Source: Molossus alvarezi (lineage: Eukaryota > Chordata > Mammalia > Chiroptera > Molossidae). From it: a stretch of DNA of 64,000 nucleotides. The notes below the pieces were generated by a model. That model did not search any database. It was given only the letters and a program-made list of their open reading frames with translations, and was not told the origin of the DNA. The translations under genes and the position numbers were made by a program. Positions 38,455 through 49,657 of the stretch are shown here, one piece after another. The first letter of the stretch is position 1, and every line of letters starts with the position of its first letter. The stretch is from assembly GCA_037176705.1 (NCBI GenBank), contig CM073898.1, positions 34,971,488 to 35,035,487 of the forward strand, given 5' to 3'.

Positions 38455-38605
38455 ATATGAAATTGAAATTTCAGTGTCCATAAATAAAGTTTTATAGAAC
38501 ACAGCCACAAGCATCCACCTGCACATTGTCTGAGGCTGCTTCTGTTCTGCCACAGGAGAGCTAAGCAGTCGTGACAGGGGTCTATGGTCCAGAAATTGAA
38601 GACAT
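38455..38605 (+). mobile_element. Small DNA-transposon relic, family unassigned
   Basis: CAGTGTCCATAAATAAAGTT, TTATAGAACACAGCCACAAG and TTGTCTGAGGCTGCTTCTG fit a common mammalian element with an AATAAAGTTTTATTGGAACACAGCC core. No terminal repeats can be placed. Confidence 0.6.
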
Positions 38606-38846
38606 TTAGAGAGAAAGGTTTCCGATCACCTAACGTAAAGCATTATCAGTCATTTTCAACCCCTAGCAGGTTCTGAAATGTATTCTTGTTCATTTGGGCT
38701 CCATGTCAGCCTCCTCAGCCCAGGGTCAGAACTGATCATTCCCTCACACTCAGACCTGTAACCTCCACTTAGGAAATGTACGTAGGAATTCTGGGTGGGC
38801 TAACCAAGAAACAAGGTCTCAAGAAACAAGGTCCTGAAATTTAAGA

Positions 38847-39079
38847 AGTTCAGGACCGCCTGGCCAGTGTGGCTCAGTGGTTGAGCATCAACCTGTGTAC
38901 CAAGAGGTTGCCAGTTTGATTCCCGGTCCGGGCACATATCCAGGTTGTGGGCCAAATCCCCAGTGGGGGGCATGCAGGAGGAGGACAATCAATGCTCTCT
39001 CTCATTGATGTTTCCATCTCTCTGACCCTCTCCCTTCCTCTGTCTCTCAAATAACTTAAAAAAAAAATAGTTCAGGACC
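38847..39079 (+). mobile_element. Ves-type SINE (subfamily II)
   Basis: The body is 38,858-39,068: GCCTGGCCAGTGTGGCTCAG, CCAGTTTGATTCCCGGTCCG, CCCCAGTGGGGGGCATGCAG, CTCATTGATGTTTCCATCTC and an A-rich tail. AGTTCAGGACC is identical at 38,847-38,857 and 39,069-39,079. Just upstream, a 15-bp unit CAAGAAACAAGGTCT is repeated in tandem. Confidence 0.95.
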
Positions 39080-39758
39080 AACTTAGGCAACAGGCAGCTA
39101 AAAAGTAATATGACAAATTGTTTTTCCCATGAAATATATCAGAGCTTACACATCAAAATGAGTGTTGTTCCCTTCAAAGGAGACACTTTGAAATTTGTCA
39201 TGAAGAAGCTTCCAGTGCTCGGAGTACACCTTCGCTGATGCCTTCAGAACCTCTCTTTTGAATATCTTTTAAATAGTCACAATGATGCCAAATTTTAATT
39301 CCATAAACTTGGACTTGATTTATATTTATATTCTTAAGTCATTCAGAACTGTCATCAGTGAATAAAAAAGAGTACATGGTCTGCAATAGAAGGAGACCTC
39401 AATTAATATTTGTGGCATGAATTGAGCTGGTTGAATGCAAAGTGAAGCTAATGCAACTTAAATAAATAAAACCCAGCTGAAGATGCACACAGCTATCCAT
39501 TACCTGTGCCCCTAAGTGCACACATTATAAGTCTTTCTGTTTCCACACTCATTCAGGTCTTGAATATTTGTAGCCTTCTGGAGCTCTGAAATATTTTCTG
39601 CCTTCTCTACTCAATTCTTCCCATTGCCAAACCTGCTTCCTGGTCCCACATCGCACTGGTCTCAGCTTCTACTTCACATCTGGCTGCACATTCTGGACTC
39701 CTGGGGGTCATATCTCTTCTCCATCTCTCTGATCAGTTCTCACCAACATGCCCACATG

Positions 39759-39807
<49 letters not shown>

Positions 39808-40789
39808 TATAAGAGCTAGTTCTCCACCCAAGGTACCTTCTATAGTCACATAACATAGGCCAGTGTAGCTCTCCCTTGGGAAGATCTATGAACCCGTGCA
39901 GTAAAGGAACCTTCTGGTGGAATCCTCTGTACTGAATTCAAGTGGGACTTTTCTTGGGGATGCAGGAGTCAGTGGTGTAAGTAAAGTACAAGTGGAAGAA
40001 GGCGACATAGGAAATGAGAAGTCGGTAGAAATACGTAGGCTCATTAGAAAAATCACATCCTTGAAAATCACGAGGAACAGGAAGATGAGCCACCTTGGAA
40101 ACACCCTACCTGAGTTAGCAGGAGGTGATAAAGTGACCAGTTCACCAGACTCGCAGTCATATCTCAAGTACTTTGACTATGTTCTAGTTCTTTATAATGC
40201 CTGGCTGTGTGGCCACTAGAAAGGTGTTCTGTCTGCTCTTACATTCCCATTTCTCACAGTAACCTAAGTGGGTCTCTTCTTTGGAAACTGGAAAAAAGTC
40301 CGTGCTCACAGAAATGCAACTGATTTCCTATGTATTTAATAACTTGGCTCTGACATCAGATGCTACTCAATTTCTTCAAGTAGCATCTTTGAAATAAATG
40401 TCATAATCCCAGGTGATTTCCTAGCAGAATAACATTTATTTGGACCCCCTGATAAGATTTTCCAAAATGAGCTTCATGACTTTATAGCCACTTTCACTGA
40501 ATATGTCATTTTATGGAGTAAAGAGCAAAATAATTAATTTACAATATCTCAGAGTGTGACAAGACAGTCTCAGTTACAAGCTAGTTATTTATTCAGCAAA
40601 TGTACATTCCCTAGAATCCTTATTTTCTAGGAAATACTCAAAGTTTCCATTACGCTTAAACAATACTAACAAATATATGTATATACACTATCTGAAAAGA
40701 GTAATAACACAAGCATTTTATAGGTTTCTCTTATAAAGATTTGTATTGTTATAAAAAAAAAAAAAAAAGACTAAGAGATAGCCAATAGT
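39080..40789. other. Unique DNA with an (AT)n microsatellite
   Basis: No gene is recognised. Opposed 93-100-codon frames at 39,886-40,219 are mirror images of one open stretch without a known motif. Confidence 0.5.
39762..39808. repeat. (AT)n microsatellite, about 23 units
   Basis: Uninterrupted AT dinucleotides. Confidence 0.97.
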
Positions 40790-41040
40790 CATTTATTCAC
40801 TCATATGGTCCTTAAATAAGCATTCAGTATATGTTAAGAACTGAAGATAAGTTGGATAAGATATGGTCCTTGTCTTCGTGAAGCTCACTGTGAAGAAGAA
40901 AGACATCTAAATCGATAAAACAGCAAAGCACCCAGAAGGGGACACCTGTTTTTCTGGTTCAGAAAACATGTCCTGAAGGAACGGTGCTTGAACTAAGCCA
41001 GGAGGACAAGGCGTGGCCTGCCTGGTTGGGAAGGCTGATC
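40790..41040 (+). mobile_element. L2 LINE 3' fragment
   Basis: ATATGTTAAGAACTGAAGAT, ATATGGTCCTTGTCTTCGTG and AAGCTCACTG, then GAACGGTGCTTGAACTAAGC, follow the L2 order (GGATACAAAGATGAATAAGACATGGTCCCTGCC…). Diverged. Confidence 0.6.
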
Positions 41041-42305
41041 TCTGTGATTCAATGAGTAACATACATCAATCCTCCAGACCAAAGAAGCATCAACACAGAT
41101 CAGTAAAAAGAAGGCATTTGGATAATGAATCTGTTTAAATTTTCAGTGTCCCTTTATTAATATACAAAGTCTCCTGGGAAGGTTTAAACCTCAAGTCTTC
41201 CAAGGTCAAACCTTATTTCTCACAATTGATGGAGAAGATGAGAATGAAACTCCAAAGACAGAATAGGAATGGTTTCTTAGGCATTATGTCTTGGTCCTGT
41301 CCTGGCTATGGACATGTGAGAATTTAGACTGGGGAAAATATACTATTAAAATCACTTTGCCTGTACATTATATGCCTAGAAAAGATGAATTATGCATATT
41401 TTTCACATTCTACATTCTGACTGGGTTCTTTTTTTCTGATTCCCATGCTCTGACCTTCTCACTATACTCCACTGGGTATAATAGCATGTGGCTATTAATT
41501 AATCTGAGAACTGAATTCATAATTTCTGCTACATTTTGATCAACACTAACAAAACACACCATTAACTCAGATGGCCAACTTGTAAATTCATGTTTTGATT
41601 ATAAGAAGCAAACGAGTTTAGATAGACCAATAAAACTCTACCCCTACTAATAGAGGCTCATTTGTCAATAGTGTTCATGTTATCTATATTTTCGGTACCC
41701 AATAATTAATGGCAAAAAAAAATAATGAGAAATAGTAAATAGTTGTTTAATACTACTATTTTTGGGGAAAATCTGTGTACTAACACAGTTGCACTAAATA
41801 GAAAAAATATGAGCAATAAAATAAATTTGAACTTGCATTCCAACACTGTTGATTTCAATCTTGTCTTATCCTTTTACAAATGTAGTTTCTGAATTTTGTT
41901 TTATGGTGTCATTGCTTATTTTACCAAATTCCAAACAGTCTTTTGGGAGATGTGCCAACTGACTCAACTTCAAAAGGCAATCTGACAAAAAAATAACTTG
42001 AAATTTCAATGAGGATGAAGAATCACTTTGTAAAGTATAACCAAGTCAGCAGGCAAAAGAGAATTTCTCACAAAACCGCAATGCAGACCACTTCACAAAT
42101 AACAGCAAACCCTAGATTTTTGTTGCACTGAAAGACAATTGGGAGAAAGGACAAACCACCACTTCTTTGTAAAAAAAAGCCTCACTCGTTTATCACAGTA
42201 ATATCCCTGGAATTCACCATGGAGTTGTTTGAATAGATCAGCACCTCTAAATCTGTTTAATACCTGCATATGCAAAACATAGGATGATTGCTTTTTAAAA
42301 TCCGG
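41041..42305. other. Unique AT-rich DNA
   Basis: No gene or repeat is recognised. Confidence 0.5.
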
Positions 42306-42517
42306 TACTCCAGCCTGGCTGGTGTGGCTCAGTGGTTGAGCATCAACCCATGCACCAAGAGATCACTGGTTCGATTCCCGGTCGGGTCACATGCCCAAGT
42401 TGTGGGCCAAATCCCCAGTGGGGGGCATGCAGGAGGCAGCCAATCTGTCACTTTCTCCCTCTTCCTTCCTTGTTCTCTCTCTCAAATCAATGAAGAAAAA
42501 AAAAGCCTTTACTCCAG
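42306..42517 (+). mobile_element. Ves-type SINE (subfamily II)
   Basis: The body is about 42,314-42,509: CCTGGCTGGTGTGGCTCAGT, CTGGTTCGATTCCCGGTCGG (canonical B box), CCCCAGTGGGGGGCATGCAG, a CT-rich run and TCAATGAAG plus A-tail. TACTCCAG is repeated at 42,306-42,313 and 42,510-42,517. One of the better-kept subfamily II copies. Confidence 0.94.
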
Positions 42518-42947
42518 GTGTTGTGATGAGGTGATTTCCTCTGTGGGCACAGCTTTTGCAGGCCGACTGGGTTTGTAATGCTCGCTGTGACAGTGTGAAG
42601 ATGAATGGGATGCTTTGGTTTTATGCCTCCTTGATATGCAACCATTTTAGATACATTATAGATTACATTTAATTATAGAACTGCCATACTCATAAAGTAT
42701 TCCAAGCCCTTGTCACTCATCTATCTAACTTTCTACACCAGGGAAGCCTGGGAGAGTAAGTGAGGAAAGAAAGTGCTTCAAAAGTTACAGACTTTATGCA
42801 TTTTCTACAAGAGGAACTTAAGGTCTTTGACAATGAAGGACCATGAAAAATATCTGAGTTGTCAGTTATTTGTGAATGCAAATAAGTACTAATGTTCATT
42901 GTTGAAAATAATGTTCATGATTTTCTCTTTTAATTCACAGAACTACA
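42518..42947. other. No gene or repeat recognised
   Basis: Unique DNA between a SINE and a small DNA transposon. Confidence 0.5.
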
Positions 42948-43132
42948 CAGGGGTGAGGAACATCTGGCCTGCAGGCCATGTCAAATCAATACCAGCTAAC
43001 ATCAAAGGCCTCACCAAATTATTCTTACCAAACACAGCAAGCTAATTTTTAAGTTGATAATTCTGTATGGCCCACGAATGATGTTGTAAATATCCAAATG
43101 GCCCTTGGCAGAAAAAAAGTCCCCTACCCCTG
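42948..43132 (+). mobile_element. Complete small hAT-type non-autonomous transposon (about 185 bp)
   Basis: Begins CAGGGGTGAGGAAC and ends CCCCTACCCCTG, so the termini are imperfect inverted repeats around CAGGGGT.GGGGA. Inside lie CTGGCCTGCAGGCC, GTATGGCCCACGAATGATGT and AATATCCAAATGGCCCTTGG, as in Charlie-type elements. hAT elements make 8-bp duplications; here GAACTACA and CTAGAATA do not match, so the site has decayed or the ends are off by a base or two. No transposase. Confidence 0.75.
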
Positions 43133-43439
43133 CTAGAATATGTATCACTGTCTCTTTTATACCAGCATGAGAACTAAATCTCACCAAATTTACAGGCAAT
43201 TTGCACATAGAAGATAAGTGGAGGATCCACGTGCAAACCCAGGGCTTCCTCACTTCAGAGTTTGCGTTCTCCTCCCGCTCTTACCTCACGGTAAGAGCCT
43301 CAGGGGTCAAGAATCAAGAGAAACGCATGGTGGTAGTTCATCCAAAATATGAGTACTCCCTGGAATACCTATGTACACTATAAGAGAATAACTGGAACCC
43401 TAAAATGAAATGATTATCATGGTGATATACACTACTGAC

Positions 43440-43620
43440 AAAGGCTCAGAAGAGGAAGGTCAGTTTTTCCTTGCAATGTTGAGGAAGACCACCCCAAAAG
43501 ATAACAATTTGAAATGAGTCCTGAAGGGTGAGCAGGAGCTCGACCATACCCAATGGAAAAGTGGTCGCCTGGGCAAAGGATGAGAGGAAACAACCAGGCA
43601 CTTGACATGCTCAGGAATCA
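43440..43620 (+). repeat. Possible L2 remnant
   Basis: AATGAGTCCTGAAGGGTGAG with CAGGAGCTCGACC resembles the L2 stretch …GAGTCTTGAAGGATGAGTAGGAGTT… Weak. Confidence 0.4.
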
Positions 43621-45737
43621 AATAGTCCAATGCGGCTCAGAGATAGTTCCCTTCTTACTTTTCCTTTTTCTTGATTAGCACATCTCAATTCTTCAGCCTT
43701 TTCTAATAAGCCTAACTTTATACTAATATGATAATGAACAGAAATAGGTGATTTCAAAATGACAGTTAATTCAATAATGAAATTGCCATACGTGCTAAAA
43801 ATGCCAAGGAACTAAAACAAAGACTATGACAAGTCTCTTTGATCCCCTTATTTGATGTCTCAATGTCTTAACATAAGAATAATAAAAAAATCATTTTTTA
43901 AAGGCACAGATTTTTCAAGGAAAAAATAAAAAATGAACACAAATGAAATATAGATATAGTTAAATATTTAGACATTTATACTCTCTTCTTGACTTCCTTA
44001 TTCTAAGCAACATTATCCTACAGACTAATGCCCTAATTTCTTTTTTCTATGTCTTTTTTTTTTTTTAACATATGTTGAGGAATCCCAGGAAAATCTTCAG
44101 TGAAAAAAAAAAACACTAAAATTTATGTGGAAACTCAGGCTAGTTATCAAGACTCCTGTTAGACTTCTGCAGGACCTCTCTAAATTTATGAAGTTCTTTA
44201 CAGACCAAGATAAATCACCAACTCCAAATGTCCACAGACCATGAAAAAGATATTTTATCTGCCACTTCTTTTCTCCCCAAGAGAAAGATTCTACTCTCAA
44301 TAAGCAAGTACCTTTGTATTGAATGGTTCCTCAGACCTGGTTTCTGAAATTTCCACTAAGTATACTACTACAAAAATTTGTTACATAATCTATTTACAAT
44401 GCCTTATTCATTGGGAAATGAATGTAGCTTAGTTGTCTGTGGATATATTCCTTGCCTCTTGCAAGCTTCTTAAAACTGAATTTTATGATTAAGAGCTGCC
44501 TTTGCTGCTAACCCCAAGTCACTCAAACTTTCCTTTTGAAATGAACATTTATTTCAGATAATACATGCTCTCTATAGGTAGCCCGTCCACTTCTCAAATG
44601 TAATGATCCTGTCTGTAGATATAAAATTTTCAAAAGATATTGGCATACTGCAGGAGAAAACACCATCCTTTTATTATGTTTAAAATTGATCTGACCCCAA
44701 GCTAACACTTCGGGAATTGGGCTACATAATCATGTAGACTCTTTCAGAAAATGGCTTATTTATGGCTTTATTTTCTATATACAGAAAATTTTACAGTTCT
44801 GGCTTTATACAAAGGCATGTTCTCTTCCTTCTAATATGTTTCCAAACTAGGAAAAGCTCTATATGACAGGAGAGTTGAATTTCTACATCAGCTAGAATTC
44901 TGTCGTCTGCTCTAATATTGGCTCTAATGATGATGCATTAAAAGGACATTTATTCTATATTTGTATCTAGTTCTCTCCAGCAGATTTTTTGCAGTTCTCA
45001 TTTACTTAAAGAAGTAATGCTAAAGATAATTTCATACCCTGGTTATCACCCAATGTTAAAACAAACAAACAAACAAACAAAAACAACACACCAAACCCGG
45101 CTTCTAAATTTATTATTTGAAAAATGTTTGTTTTTCTCAGGAATTAGTACATTTTGTCCTCTTAGTTAATAGAAGTTTAGTAGGTTTGCATACGTTTTCT
45201 TCCACCACTTAGTTTCCACCACTAGTAGCTCACCATTATTCTAGTACAATTTTAGCAAATAAACCTAAGTACATAGTATGAATAACAAGCTCCCATTTTG
45301 AAGGATGGCTTTCTTATTATTCGAACTTGTTCCCTATTTTTACAAAGTTGAAGGAAGACATGTAATGAACCTGTATATCCATGTAAAGTAATGCAAAGTA
45401 GTCCGACTGACTTGCTGGTCTTCTTTGCTCCAGTCCTTTTGAAATGGCTGTGCTTTAAATAAAACCTACTTCCTTAGGCTAATAAACAATCTATAATCCA
45501 TTACGCTTTTATGAACAAATCTAAGGCTTCTGAAATTAGTGCTTAGGGAAGAGAGAGTCCAGTTATGGATTTCAAAGAAATATGAAGGTGATTCAAGGAG
45601 ACCAAGGATCAAACTCCCATCCACCATAATGATTTCTAGAATGGAACCTTCCAAATAGCAATTTGGGAAGATTATATATTATCTAACCCAGAAGATGAAA
45701 GAACAGCAGGGAAGAAGGCAAGAAACAACATTAATCT
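43621..45737. other. Unique AT-rich DNA
   Basis: (AAAC)n lies at 45,059-45,086. No gene is recognised. Confidence 0.5.
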
Positions 45738-46013
45738 AGAAAGAAGTTGGGCCCTGGCCAGTTTGGCTCGGCGGTTAGAGCGTCGGCCCACGGAACAGAG
45801 TCCTGGGTTCGGTTTCCGCTAAGGGCATGTACCTCTGTTGCAGTTTTTCCCCGACCCCAACCGGGGCCGTGTGGTTGGCAGCCTGTCGATGTGTCTCTCT
45901 CATGTCAATGTTTTTCTCTCTCTCTTCCCCCCCTCTCCCTCCTGCTCTATCTGAAGATAAATGCAAAAATGTCCTCAGGTGAGGATTAAAAAAAAACAAA
46001 GAAAGAAGTTGGG
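45738..46013 (+). mobile_element. Ves-type SINE (subfamily Ia)
   Basis: The body is 45,752-45,999: CCCTGGCCAGTTTGGCTCGG, CGGTTAGAGCGTCGGCCCAC, GGGTTCGGTTTCCGCTAAGG, CCCCAACCGGGGCCGTGTGG, then GAAGATAAATGCAAAAATGT and CTCAGGTGAGGATT. AGAAAGAAGTTGGG is identical at 45,738-45,751 and 46,000-46,013. Confidence 0.96.
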
Positions 46014-46329
46014 ATAAAGCAGTAGAAAAAAAAAATCAGAGTAGTTATTCTTGGAAAGAAAAAATAAAGCTTTAGTGGATATTTGTAAACTAAAGAGAAA
46101 TCAGGAAAATTAATACTACTTAGTTATAATCAATGGTTTGAGTTGTACTTATGTTCATTTGCCTGAAAAAAAAACTCAGAAGTACCTTTCCCTATGTGTT
46201 TGAATGCACTGTTGAAAATCAATACTACAATTGACCAGCTCTGGGTAGATAAGCCATCTCTGTGCTAACTCCATGGGAGTTTATCTGTGTCAGAGACGGG
46301 GAATTTTCCTCCTTATAAACTTTCTCCTC

Positions 46330-46725
46330 TGTTTCTCTTATATAGTTAACTTTGAGCTGGGCACATGGCCATGCAACATAAATAATACATTTTCCAGTTT
46401 CTCTAATCTAAGTGTGGCCACATGGCTAAGTTCTGGCCAATAATAAGTGCGCAGAAGTGATGAGGGAAAATTCCAGATTATGTCCTTTAGGGGGGATCTG
46501 ATATTTCTTTCCCTTTCTATGAGAGTATCCACCATTGACCATGCAGATGAGGACAACCCCTTAGGATTATTGAACTAAAAGACAAAATCCTACCAATTCT
46601 GCAGAGAGGAGCCACCTAATCGGCTTTTACTGGCAGACTCTTGTAGGTGAACAAACTTTTACTTTGTTTAAGCCATTTTTAATTGAGTCCTCTTTCCCTC
46701 AAAGCAGAACCTATACAATAATAGC
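46330..46725 (+). repeat. Probable LTR-retrotransposon relic (MaLR-like)
   Basis: TGTGGCCACATGGCTAAGTT, CTGGCCAATAATAAGTG, TTCCAGATTATGTCCTTTAG and ACTTTGTTTAAGCCATTTT follow the order of a mammalian LTR-like repeat that I recall but cannot name with certainty. No internal region or matching second LTR is present. Confidence 0.5.
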
Positions 46726-46734
46726 AAGCAGACT

Positions 46735-46930
46735 GTAGCACTTACAATGTGCCAGGCAGTATTCTAGAAGCTTTTAATATATCAACTCATTCAATAATGC
46801 AGTAATCTAGAAAGTAACTTATTATATGTACTGACAGCTGTGGAATTCAAGCACAGACAGGTCAAGTAAGTAAGAGGTAAGGTCTGATTCCAGGTAGTTT
46901 GGCTCTAAAATCTGCATGCTTGCTCACAAC
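46735..46930 (-). mobile_element. MIR SINE
   Basis: GCACTTACAATGTGCCAGGC, TATTCTAGAAGCTTTTAATA, ATCAACTCATTCAATAATGC, CAGGTCAAGTAAGTAAGAGG and TGGCTCTAAAATCTGCATGC match MIR from end to end, read on the minus strand. The tRNA-like head is at the right end. Confidence 0.85.
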
Positions 46931-47781
46931 ATTTAGCCTAATGCTATATGTTACCAAATACTAGAAATGTGTTTACTATATTAAGAGGTAATCCACTTGT
47001 TTAGAACTGTGTAATTGTATTTAGAAATATCAACTTGAATGAATTTGTTAATGCAACCACTGACTTTTCTCTTCTACAAGAGAAAAATGATCACTTTATA
47101 TGATCAGCATCAAGGAATGAATCCATAAGATTCTTTTTTGCAGACATTTAGGTCTTCAATGTTTCAATAATGAACAGGCACTTTGCTTTAGATAAGTTTA
47201 AAGTTTCAAAGTGAGCCAAGACCTTTCTATTCTCTTGAAATAATGAGGAATTTAACCAATTAATACATAATAGGGCCAAATGATTAATTGCAGATTCAAG
47301 AAACAATTTGTCAGTCATCTTAATTGACAGTTATAGATTACAAAATCTACCATGCTAAAAGTCAAGAATGACTTGATTGACAATCAATTATTAAGACCAA
47401 TTTTATTAAGGTGGCTTCTATCCTCCATTTCCCAATTTGGAAAAATGCATGGCAGTTGTGATTTGTAAACCTGGAGGTTGTATTCATCATCTTTAAGCAC
47501 GCATATAAACATGCTCTGTTTTAATAAACATTTTCACACATTAAAAGAATATGTTCTTTCTGCAAATAAGCATCCAGCACATGGCTGAATATGACTTCCA
47601 TTATGCTAGTTTCTAGGACAACACTTTATCTTATTGAAGTTTATAGTCCTTAACATGTTCAGAAGTGTCTCTACATTGTGTTAATAACATTTTAAATAAA
47701 GGGGGATAAGTAACAATTCAGAATATGTGTTGCCAATTTGAGAAATAAATCTGCATTTGCTTATTTGCCACAGTCGGCCAG

Positions 47782-47841
<60 letters not shown>

Positions 47842-49657
47842 CTTTCTTTCTTTCTATCCATCCATCCATCCATCCATCCATCCATCTATCTATCCATCCA
47901 TCCATGCATCCATTTATAATAGTTAGAAATAAAGTTTTATTGGACTAGAGTTCAAAAGTAAAGTTTCTTGACTCAGCTTGTCTAGAACACCACATATGGG
48001 TGAAAAACATCTGGAAAGTGCATTGCTATAAATTATCTTCTTTTGATCTCACTTGAGTAAGGAGGAAAGTAATAATCAGTCCACATTTTCCCCCTCTAAG
48101 CCTACATAACCCCAGAGCATATCCAATTTGTTCACAGCCATCTGCATGATTAATCAGCAGTCTTTATGTTAACTCCACACTTAAATTTTCACATCCCATC
48201 CATGAATCACATACATACACTCCAGTGTACAATTGTTGAAAGAAAGACTGTTGCTTACAATGGTCAGTTTCTGGCAAAACTGTACCTATTAGTTTTCTCA
48301 ATACCAAGACAATTTGACTGGTATTGAATTGAGAAATTACTTGAAACTCATGAAAGTTGTATTAACCACACTGCAGGTTGGCCAGATTCCTCTTCTTCAG
48401 CTTTCCATTCTTTAGACCCAACCGAAGTCCTTATGACGCATTAATCATGATGTGTCTGCCATACTTGCACACTTCCGTGACTGGTTATCCCTCTGAACAA
48501 CAGCACTTTGAATTCAAGCCCTAACCATTCCTTCTTGTAACTATTCTCTGTAAACTTCTTATGTGTATGTCACTGTAAGTGATGAACACGTCTGATAAGC
48601 TGACCATGCTGCAAAAATTAGCATTTTTGTGACTATGACAACATTTACTAAAACACATTTTTACTTTGCTTGTTAAAACTGGAAAAAACTAAAATCCACT
48701 CACCTCTAGATTATTTCTATACATTTCAGACACAGAACAATTCCATTTACATTTCAATGCTTACTATGCTATGAAATATACTAGTTAAAATATCCAGCTT
48801 AATTAACAGAAAGCTTTTGACCTCCTCTTTGTATTTGTAAAATGTGATACTCCCAAGCATACCACAGTCATCTTGTGTTGCAGATTCATAAAAATTATAA
48901 TATAGAAAGTGTTTGTCTATGTAGCTTCAGATAAAATAGCAGTTTATAGATCATAACAGTAATGTAAACATACATAACTTATCCCAATTAGCTGAAAGTC
49001 CTGACACACAAGATTATAGCCACAGATCTATTAAGATGCAACAGAAAAGATAGGACACGTTGAGAAAGCTGGTTATATCCATCATGATTATGAAAACTGA
49101 AAAATGTGTTCTCCTGTTATCTCTTCTGGACAGAATACTTTTTTTATAATCTGGTACACTGAAATAAATTGTCAACCAAACCCTTGAGAGAAAAACCCAA
49201 AATGTATCCATAGCTCTACACATTAAGTAAATTTTTGATAGAATACGATGGGGATCGAGGACAATGTGGTCTATTAAATTAAATAAAAAGGCAGAAAGGG
49301 CTGAACATTTTTCTAGGCCCCTCTGGAGACTGGAACTAGCTTTGAAGTGGAAGCCAAAAATATTTCAGAGATCAAGGAAAACACAGGCAGCAATGACAAT
49401 GAACTACAGATGTATGTGTATATACCCTTCTGTATGCAATGAGTCACCAGTCCTCAGAAGACAACTAAAGCACCCTCAGCATTGGTGTTCAGGGACTTCT
49501 TCACTCTTTGTGGCTAAGATACAAACAAAAATGACCCCCTTCTACTTGAACCCCGGAGGAAAGTACTTTTACAGAGTTAAGAGGTACATCTTTCTGATTA
49601 AAGTCTATTTTTTGTACTTTTTAAATTTCCCTCCCTTTACTACCAATGTGTTGTGCT
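46931..49657. other. Unique DNA with a compound microsatellite; candidate conserved block at 47.25-47.42 kb
   Basis: No gene is recognised. 47,250-47,420 is rich in TAATTG/TGATTGACA-like words. The 142-codon plus frame at 49,264-49,692 ends beside the L1 insertion, has no known domain and is probably chance. Confidence 0.45.
47784..47913. repeat. Compound microsatellite (CTTT)n then (ATCC)n/(ATCT)n
   Basis: CTTT units run from 47,784 to about 47,854 with one CT interruption. They are followed by ATCC units with ATCT and ATGC variants to 47,913. Repetitive frames on both strands across it are artefacts. Confidence 0.97.

Noticed and set aside
42940..43140. 8-bp target duplication around the hAT element
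   Set aside because: GAACTACA and CTAGAATA do not match, so none is claimed.
47681..47948. Open frames of F/L/S and H/P/S/I repeats on both strands
   Set aside because: Direct translations of the CTTT/ATCC microsatellite.
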